A DNA stretch of 9,744 nucleotides from JBGVMW01 sp045125095. Lineage in GTDB: Bacteria; Bacillota; Clostridia; Lachnospirales; Lachnospiraceae. The stretch is from NCBI GenBank assembly GCA_045125095.1, contig JBGVMW010000124.1, positions 1 through 9,744 on the forward strand, written 5' to 3'. The position numbers and the translations under genes are program-made. Below the pieces are notes generated by a model, which saw only the letters and a list, made by a program, of their open reading frames with translations, was not told the DNA's origin and made no database searches. Shown here one piece after another: positions 5,265 through 9,744 of this stretch. Positions within the stretch are counted from its first letter, which is position 1. Each line of letters begins with the position of its first letter.

Positions 5265-5292
5265 TTGAAATAACCAGACGAAATGCTATACG
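5265..5292 (+). promoter_or_regulatory. Candidate promoter of the methionine synthase gene
   Basis: TTGAAA (5265-5270), a 16-nt spacer and TATACG (5287-5292) with an extended TGC. A second option is TGGAAA (5305-5310), 17 nt, TATGAT (5328-5333), also with TGC. No SAM riboswitch, cobalamin riboswitch or T-box element is recognisable in the roughly 100 nt of leader. Confidence 0.4.
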
Positions 5293-5405
5293 AATAAATT
5301 ACACTGGAAAATATCCTGTGACTATGCTATGATTACTCCGGCGGTTTACTATGGTATGAATAGTTGACGATAGAAGTAATGATATGATGTAAAAGAGGAT
5401 TGATT

Positions 5406-7814
5406 ATGGACAAAAAAACGTTTAGAGAATTTGCAGATAAAAAAATAATAATTCTGGATGGAGCAACCGGCTCGAATCTGATAAAAAGAGGAATGCCTGC
5501 TGGTGTTTGTCCGGAAGCATGGATTGCAGAAAATCCGGAAATTTTAATACAGTTACAGCAGGAATATGTTGCGGCAGGAACTAACATTGTATATGCGCCA
5601 ACATTTACTGCCAATCGAATCAAATTAAAAGAATATGGATTAGAAGATAAACTGGAATACCTGAATACAACACTGGTACAGTTATCAAAGAAGGCAGCAA
5701 ACGGACAGGCACTGGTTGCGGGCGATTTGACTATGACAGGTGAACAGTTAAAACCAATGGGAACATTGGATTTTGAGACACTGGTTACTGTATATAAGGA
5801 ACAGATACAGTGCTTAGAGAAAGCGGGAGCAGACTTATTGGTAGTTGAAACAATGTTAAGTCTGCAAGAATGTCGTGCTGCTTTGATTGCTGCAAAAGAA
5901 ACAACCGAATTGCCGGTGATGGTAACTCTTAGTTTTAATGAAGATGGAAAAACTTTGTACGGTACAGAGCCGGAGGCGGCTGTTGTTGTGTTGCAGAGCT
6001 TGGGAGCGGATGCTATTGGTATTAACTGTTCCGCAGGTCCGGACAGAATGATTTCTATTATAGAGCGAATGAAAGAAGTGGCAAATGTGCCATTGATTGC
6101 GAAACCGAATGCTGGCTTGCCGGAACTTCAGGAGGATGGCACGACAACTTATGATATGTCTGTGGAAGAATTTACGCGATACATGAAGGATTTGATTCAT
6201 GCAGGAGCAGGGATTATCGGTGGTTGTTGTGGAACAACACCGGAATTTATTCGAGAACTTTCTGCCATGGCAGAACAGGAAACAGTACCGGAGGTTTCTA
6301 ATACATATAAACTGCGTTTGGCTTCTGAACGAAAAGCGTTGCAGGTAGAGGAAAATGGAAGATTTCTTATTGTAGGAGAACGAATTAACCCAACGGGAAA
6401 GAAGGCTTTGCAGGCAGAGTTGAGAGAAGGTATTTATAGCAGAGTACTTGATTTTGCAGAAGAACAGGAAGCTTGTGGTGCTGCTATTCTGGATGTAAAT
6501 GTAGGTATGAGTGGTATTGATGAGAAACAGGTAATGTTGGATGTATTACAGGAAGTCAGTATGGCAAGTAACCTTCCATTGTCCATTGATTCGAGTTATG
6601 TAGAAGTGATTGAAGCGGCTCTTAGAAATTATCCGGGACGCGCTATTATCAATTCTATTTCTTTAGAAACAGAAAAGTTTGAAAAATTGATACCGATTGC
6701 AGCAAAATATGGTGCCGCTTTTATTTTACTGCCATTATCTGACCAAGGTTTGCCGAAAAATTTAGATGAGAAAAAGGAAATTATTCACATAATTCTGAAC
6801 CGTGCAGAAGAATATGGAATTAATCGGAAAGATATTGTGGTAGATGGACTTGTGGCAACGGTAGGTGCGAACCAGAGTGCTGCATTAGAGACATTAGAAA
6901 CCATTCGTTATTGCAAAGACGCATTAGGTCTGGCGACGATATGTGGTCTTTCTAATATTTCTTTTGGATTGCCGGATAGAAGCTTTATCAATACAGCATT
7001 TTTAACTCTTGCTATTCAGGCAGGTCTTACGATGGCAATTGCAAATCCATCACAGGAAATGCTGGTGAAATGTGCAGCAGCAACCGATTTACTGATGAAC
7101 AAACAAGAATCTGATTTGGCATACATTGAGACGGTTGGTCGTTTCCAGAAGACAGAATCGATAAGCACAGCGCAGGAGAAACCAAAACGGCCGATTATTT
7201 TTGAGGACGTGCTAAAAGGAAATAAAAAGACGATTGTTTCTCATGTTAAGGAGGCCTTGGAGCAAAAGACAGCAACGCCAAAGGAAATTCTTGACACAAT
7301 GTTGATAGCTGCAATTAACGAAGTAGGAGAGTTGTTTGATAAGAAAAAGTATTTCCTGCCGCAGCTCATTTCCTCTGCAGAAGCGATGAAAACGGCAATA
7401 GAATATTTAGAGCCGATGCTTATGGATGACGATGAAAATGGAGACGCAGCGGTGATTGTCATAGCTACAGTAGAAGGCGATATTCATGATATTGGAAAAA
7501 ATCTGGTTGCATTGATGCTAAAGAATTATGGTTATCGGGTAATCGATCTTGGAAAAGATGTACCGAAAGAGACAATTGTTGAAACTGCCATAAAGGAAAA
7601 TGCTTCCATTATAGGATTGTCTGCTTTAATGACAACTACGATGCAGGAGATGGAAAATGTAGTGAAGTACGCGAAAGAACAGAATTGTCATGCGAAAATA
7701 ATTATTGGTGGAGCTGTAATTACAGAGGAGTATGCAAAGGAAATTTATGCAGATGGGTATTCGAAAGATGCCGCCGATGCAGTACGGGTTGTTAAGGAAC
7801 TTTTAGGCGAATAA
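5406..7814 (+). CDS. Cobalamin-dependent methionine synthase, three-module form
   Basis: An 802-residue cytosolic enzyme that transfers a methyl group from methyltetrahydrofolate to homocysteine through cobalamin. The homocysteine-binding domain (about 1-290) has GATGSN near 19-24 and the three zinc-ligand cysteines, C208 in GINC and C274-C275 in GGCCGTTP. The pterin-binding domain (about 316-560) begins at GERINPTG (324-331). A B12 cap domain (about 590-675) follows. The cobalamin-binding domain (about 680-802) has the base-off motif D692-x-H694-x-x-G697. E. coli MetH is about 1,227 residues and carries a C-terminal SAM-dependent reactivation domain, which is entirely absent here; the frame ends naturally at a stop. 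This short form is known in Clostridia and Thermotoga, where reactivation must come from another protein. The ATG at 5406 is preferred because AGAGG (5394-5398) lies 7 nt upstream; a TTG at 5400 would be only 1 nt from it. No metF is adjacent. Confidence 0.92.
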   Translation: MDKKTFREFADKKIIILDGATGSNLIKRGMPAGVCPEAWIAENPEILIQLQQEYVAAGTNIVYAPTFTANRIKLKEYGLEDKLEYLNTTLVQLSKKAANGQALVAGDLTMTGEQLKPMGTLDFETLVTVYKEQIQCLEKAGADLLVVETMLSLQECRAALIAAKETTELPVMVTLSFNEDGKTLYGTEPEAAVVVLQSLGADAIGINCSAGPDRMISIIERMKEVANVPLIAKPNAGLPELQEDGTTTYDMSVEEFTRYMKDLIHAGAGIIGGCCGTTPEFIRELSAMAEQETVPEVSNTYKLRLASERKALQVEENGRFLIVGERINPTGKKALQAELREGIYSRVLDFAEEQEACGAAILDVNVGMSGIDEKQVMLDVLQEVSMASNLPLSIDSSYVEVIEAALRNYPGRAIINSISLETEKFEKLIPIAAKYGAAFILLPLSDQGLPKNLDEKKEIIHIILNRAEEYGINRKDIVVDGLVATVGANQSAALETLETIRYCKDALGLATICGLSNISFGLPDRSFINTAFLTLAIQAGLTMAIANPSQEMLVKCAAATDLLMNKQESDLAYIETVGRFQKTESISTAQEKPKRPIIFEDVLKGNKKTIVSHVKEALEQKTATPKEILDTMLIAAINEVGELFDKKKYFLPQLISSAEAMKTAIEYLEPMLMDDDENGDAAVIVIATVEGDIHDIGKNLVALMLKNYGYRVIDLGKDVPKETIVETAIKENASIIGLSALMTTTMQEMENVVKYAKEQNCHAKIIIGGAVITEEYAKEIYADGYSKDAADAVRVVKELLGE

Positions 7815-7817
7815 ACA

Positions 7818-7846
7818 TTGACAAAGCAGATTTATGTTGCTAGAAT
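7818..7846 (+). promoter_or_regulatory. Strong promoter of the ilvN-ilvC unit
   Basis: A perfect -35 TTGACA (7818-7823), a 17-nt spacer and TAGAAT (7841-7846) with an extended TGC. It starts 3 nt after the methionine synthase stop. No terminator separates the two genes, so read-through from upstream is also possible. Predicted start is near 7853. Confidence 0.75.
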
Positions 7847-7855
7847 ATGATTTAG

Positions 7856-7884
7856 TGCATTACATGGTTAAAAATGTAAATGCA
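7856..7884 (+). promoter_or_regulatory. Hairpin at the 5' end of the ilvN leader
   Basis: TGCATTACAT (7856-7865) pairs with ATGTAAATGCA (7874-7884), 10 bp with one bulged A and an 8-nt loop, almost at the predicted transcript start. No T-tract follows, so it is not an attenuator. An mRNA-stabilising or protein-binding role is possible. No T-box or leader peptide rich in Val, Leu or Ile codons is seen. Confidence 0.35.
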
Positions 7885-7918
7885 GAAAAGTTTATCATAA
7901 TGAAGGCGGGATTCTTTT

Positions 7919-8419
7919 ATGAATAAAAGAGTATTATCTTTGCTGGTGGAAAATACAACTGGTGTGCTAAGCCGTGTTGCAGGTCTTTTTACCAGACGAG
8001 GTTATAATATTGACAGCATTACAGCTGGGGTGACAGCTGATCCACGTTTTACAAGGATTACTGTTGTTGTTCGTGGGGATGATAATATCCTCGACCAGAT
8101 TGAGAAACAGCTTGGTAAATTAGAAGATGTGATTGCTATCAAGGAATTGAAAGATGATGCTTCTGTTTGTCGTGAGCTTGCGATGATTAAGGTAGAGGTG
8201 TCCGAGGAAAACAGACAGGGTGTGATCGCGATTGCAAATATTTATCGTGCAAAGATTGTGGATGTAGATAATGATTCCATGATTATTGAATTGTTAGGTA
8301 GTACCAATAAGATTGATGCGTTTATCAATCTGTTAAATGGATACAAGATTTTGGAACTTGCAAGAACGGGCATTACCGGGCTTTCAAGAGGAACAAAAGA
8401 TGTTACTTGGATTGATTAA
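7919..8419 (+). CDS. ilvN: Acetohydroxyacid synthase small (regulatory) subunit
   Basis: A 166-residue regulatory subunit that stimulates the AHAS catalytic subunit and makes it sensitive to valine, at the first common step of branched-chain amino acid synthesis. The N-terminal ACT domain (about 4-78) contains LVENTTGVLSRVAGLFTRRG and NIDSITAG. N12, G15 and N30 correspond to the valine-contact residues N11, G14 and N29 of E. coli IlvH, so feedback inhibition is probably kept. A C-terminal domain (about 85-160) ends in the conserved ARTGITGLSRG. Length matches the IlvH/IlvN family; the gene is named ilvN or ilvH in different genomes. The start is supported by the GGCGG-containing purine stretch (7902-7910), 8 nt upstream. 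The catalytic subunit ilvB is not next to it, which is unusual because the two are commonly paired. ilvC follows after 73 nt. Confidence 0.93.
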   Translation: MNKRVLSLLVENTTGVLSRVAGLFTRRGYNIDSITAGVTADPRFTRITVVVRGDDNILDQIEKQLGKLEDVIAIKELKDDASVCRELAMIKVEVSEENRQGVIAIANIYRAKIVDVDNDSMIIELLGSTNKIDAFINLLNGYKILELARTGITGLSRGTKDVTWID

Positions 8420-8433
8420 GTAAGTTGCTGAAA

Positions 8434-8463
8434 TGTACATATCATTTACAGTAAACATATAAT
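8434..8463 (+). promoter_or_regulatory. Possible internal promoter before ilvC
   Basis: TATAAT (8458-8463) is perfect, but the best -35, TGTACA (8434-8439) at 18 nt, matches only four of six positions. A short dyad TTTAC-A-GTAAA (8445-8455) lies in the spacer. It could give ilvC extra expression, in line with its codon use. The ilvC ribosome binding site AGGAGG (8479-8484) is ideal. Confidence 0.3.
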
Positions 8464-8492
8464 TTTATTTACATTTTTAGGAGGAATAAAAA

Positions 8493-9512
8493 ATGGCAAA
8501 GATTTTTTATCAGGAAGATTGTAACCTTTCCTTACTTGAGGGAAAAACAATTGCTGTCATCGGCTACGGAAGCCAGGGACATGCACATGCATTAAATGCA
8601 AAGGAATCTGGTTGTAACGTAATTATCGGTTTATACGAAGGTTCTAAGTCCTGGGACAAGGCTGTAAAGCAGGGATTTGAAGTATATACAGCAGCAGAAG
8701 CTGCAAAGAAGGCAGATATTATCATGATTCTTATCAATGATGAGAAGCAGGCTGCTATGTATAAGAAAGATATCGAACCAAATTTAGAGCCAGGTAACAT
8801 GTTAATGTTCGCTCATGGTTTTGCAATTCACTTTGGTCAGATTGTTCCACCTAAGGATGTAGACGTTACTATGATCGCTCCTAAGGGACCAGGTCATACA
8901 GTAAGAAGCGAGTATCAGGAAGGCAAGGGTGTTCCTTGTTTAGTAGCTGTAGACCAGGATGCTACTGGTAAAGCTTTAGATTTAGCTCTTGCTTATGCAT
9001 TAGCTATCGGTGGTGCAAGAGCTGGTGTATTAGAGACTAACTTCAGAACAGAAACAGAAACTGACTTATTCGGTGAGCAGGCTGTATTGTGTGGTGGTGT
9101 GTGTGCTCTTATGCAGGCTGGTTTCGAAACATTGGTAGAAGCTGGTTATGATCCAAGAAACGCTTACTTCGAGTGTATCCACGAAATGAAATTAATTGTA
9201 GACTTAATTTACCAGAGTGGTTTCGAAGGAATGAGATACTCTATCTCTAACACAGCAGAGTATGGTGATTACATCACAGGTCCTAAGATTATCACAGAAG
9301 ATACTAAGAAGGCTATGAAGAAAGTATTATCTGACATTCAGGATGGTACATTTGCAAAAGACTTCTTATTAGATATGTCTCCAGCAGGCGGACAGGCTCA
9401 CTTCAGAGCAATGAGAAAGTTACATGCTGAGCATCCATCTGAGCAGGTTGGTAAAGAAATCAGAAAGCTGTATAGCTGGAATAACGAAGACGAGAAGTTA
9501 ATCAACAACTAA
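8493..9512 (+). CDS. ilvC: Ketol-acid reductoisomerase, class I
   Basis: A 339-residue Mg2+- and NAD(P)H-dependent enzyme that isomerises and reduces 2-acetolactate or 2-aceto-2-hydroxybutyrate in valine, leucine and isoleucine synthesis. The Rossmann motif GYGSQG (24-29) is followed by the cofactor-selecting loop GLYEGSKSW (46-54). Catalytic residues are in place: H108 in AHGF, D191 and E195 in TDLFGEQ, E227 and E231 in the helical domain, and S252. Length is normal for the short class I form, which lacks the plant/E. coli duplication. Codon use differs from its neighbours: GGT and GCT are frequent, and TTC, AAC and AAG are favoured, as in highly expressed genes. The start has AGGAGG (8479-8484) at 8-nt spacing. 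It is the last gene of the unit, followed by a strong terminator. Confidence 0.96.
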   Translation: MAKIFYQEDCNLSLLEGKTIAVIGYGSQGHAHALNAKESGCNVIIGLYEGSKSWDKAVKQGFEVYTAAEAAKKADIIMILINDEKQAAMYKKDIEPNLEPGNMLMFAHGFAIHFGQIVPPKDVDVTMIAPKGPGHTVRSEYQEGKGVPCLVAVDQDATGKALDLALAYALAIGGARAGVLETNFRTETETDLFGEQAVLCGGVCALMQAGFETLVEAGYDPRNAYFECIHEMKLIVDLIYQSGFEGMRYSISNTAEYGDYITGPKIITEDTKKAMKKVLSDIQDGTFAKDFLLDMSPAGGQAHFRAMRKLHAEHPSEQVGKEIRKLYSWNNEDEKLINN

Positions 9513-9541
9513 TTTGTAGAGATTGCATTCGTGATATTAGG

Positions 9542-9582
9542 AAAGCCATCATATTTCCGTTGAGGGGTATGATGGCTTTTTT
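9542..9582 (+). terminator. Strong intrinsic terminator after ilvC
   Basis: Arms 9542-9553 and 9568-9579 form a perfect 12-bp stem with a 14-nt loop, ending in six T's (9577-9582). Confidence 0.88.
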
Positions 9583-9615
9583 GCGTGGTGTACGGATGTA
9601 ACTAAATTCGGATTT

Positions 9616-9744
9616 GTGCGTGTGTCAATCATAACGGCTACCCGTCCGGCTCCGGGTTACAGCGAAGATTGGGAAATGGGGCAGGCTCCAAGGTATAAGT
9701 GATTCTAAGAGGCTCGAATTGGCGCTAAGGACAAGCGGAAAAAT
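9616..9744 (+). mobile_element. Probable 5' end of a group II intron, truncated by the window
   Basis: The segment opens with GTGCG (9616-9620), the typical 5' boundary of bacterial group II introns. It is richer in GC and in structure than the DNA before it. CAATC (9626-9630) pairs with GATTG (9667-9671), enclosing an ACCCG/CGGGT hairpin (9640-9657), as in domain I. AAGGTATAAG (9690-9699) resembles a segment I recall from Ll.LtrB domain I. CGAATT (9715-9720) could serve as EBS2, because it complements AATTCG at 9605-9610, positions -11 to -6 from the proposed splice site. Catalytic domain V and the reverse transcriptase would lie beyond the window, so the call is provisional. Another structured RNA is the alternative. 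Confidence 0.4.

Noticed and set aside
4697..5267. 10-mer AGTATGCTTG at 4697-4706 and 5258-5267 as direct repeats flanking the peptide gene
   Set aside because: Tempting as an insertion footprint, but the match does not extend and falls within chance expectation.
5251..5405. SAM riboswitch, cobalamin riboswitch or T-box before the methionine synthase
   Set aside because: No conserved core elements are present, and the leader is too short for a cobalamin aptamer or a T-box.
5856..6200. Long open frame on the minus strand inside the methionine synthase gene
   Set aside because: It is antisense to a well-supported gene, has no recognisable domain and has the composition of a shadow frame.
7847..7918. 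T-box or peptide attenuator before ilvN
   Set aside because: The roughly 66-nt leader has no T-box sequence, no branched-chain codon run and no T-tract after its hairpin.

Overview
The window looks like a piece of chromosome from a low-GC, Gram-positive anaerobe of the Clostridia, most likely Lachnospiraceae. This is inferred from the AT-rich composition, strong AGGAGG-type ribosome binding sites, a MetH-like protein with no reactivation domain, and the styles of the LytTR regulator and KARI. No rRNA, tRNA or CRISPR array is visible.

Layout. 1-334 is a gene-free leader with a long inverted repeat at the left edge, candidate switch-like hairpins and a promoter. 335-1705 encodes an NCS2-family purine permease. 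1866-3479 encodes an uncharacterised FAD-dependent oxidoreductase of the COG2509 type, preceded by a compact structured leader. 3514-4245 on the minus strand encodes a LytTR response regulator that converges on the oxidoreductase. 4246-5034 is an unusually structured intergenic region. It holds divergent promoters, a 21-bp-phased direct repeat of LytTR type, a short self-terminated transcript candidate, a GC-rich double-hairpin element and a near-perfect 26-bp palindrome. 5035-5199 encodes a 54-residue peptide with a signal/membrane segment, and it has its own promoter and terminator. 5406-7814 encodes a three-module cobalamin-dependent methionine synthase. 7919-8419 (ilvN/ilvH) and 8493-9512 (ilvC) are branched-chain amino acid genes, closed by a strong terminator. 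The right edge, from about 9616, looks like the 5' end of a group II intron that runs out of the window.

How the genes fit together. The right half is amino acid biosynthesis: methyl transfer to homocysteine, then regulation of acetohydroxyacid synthase and the ketol-acid reductoisomerase step of Val/Leu/Ile synthesis. The AHAS large subunit (ilvB) is not in the window. The left half is purine-base uptake plus a flavoprotein of unknown substrate.

The most unusual part is the centre. An orphan LytTR regulator sits divergent to a promoter carrying a LytTR-type repeat, and that promoter drives a transcript of about 95 nt ending at an intrinsic terminator. A small exported-type peptide lies about 500 bp further on, beyond a series of inverted repeats. 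Whether these form one signalling unit is a hypothesis. No histidine kinase, peptidase or transporter is present to support it directly.
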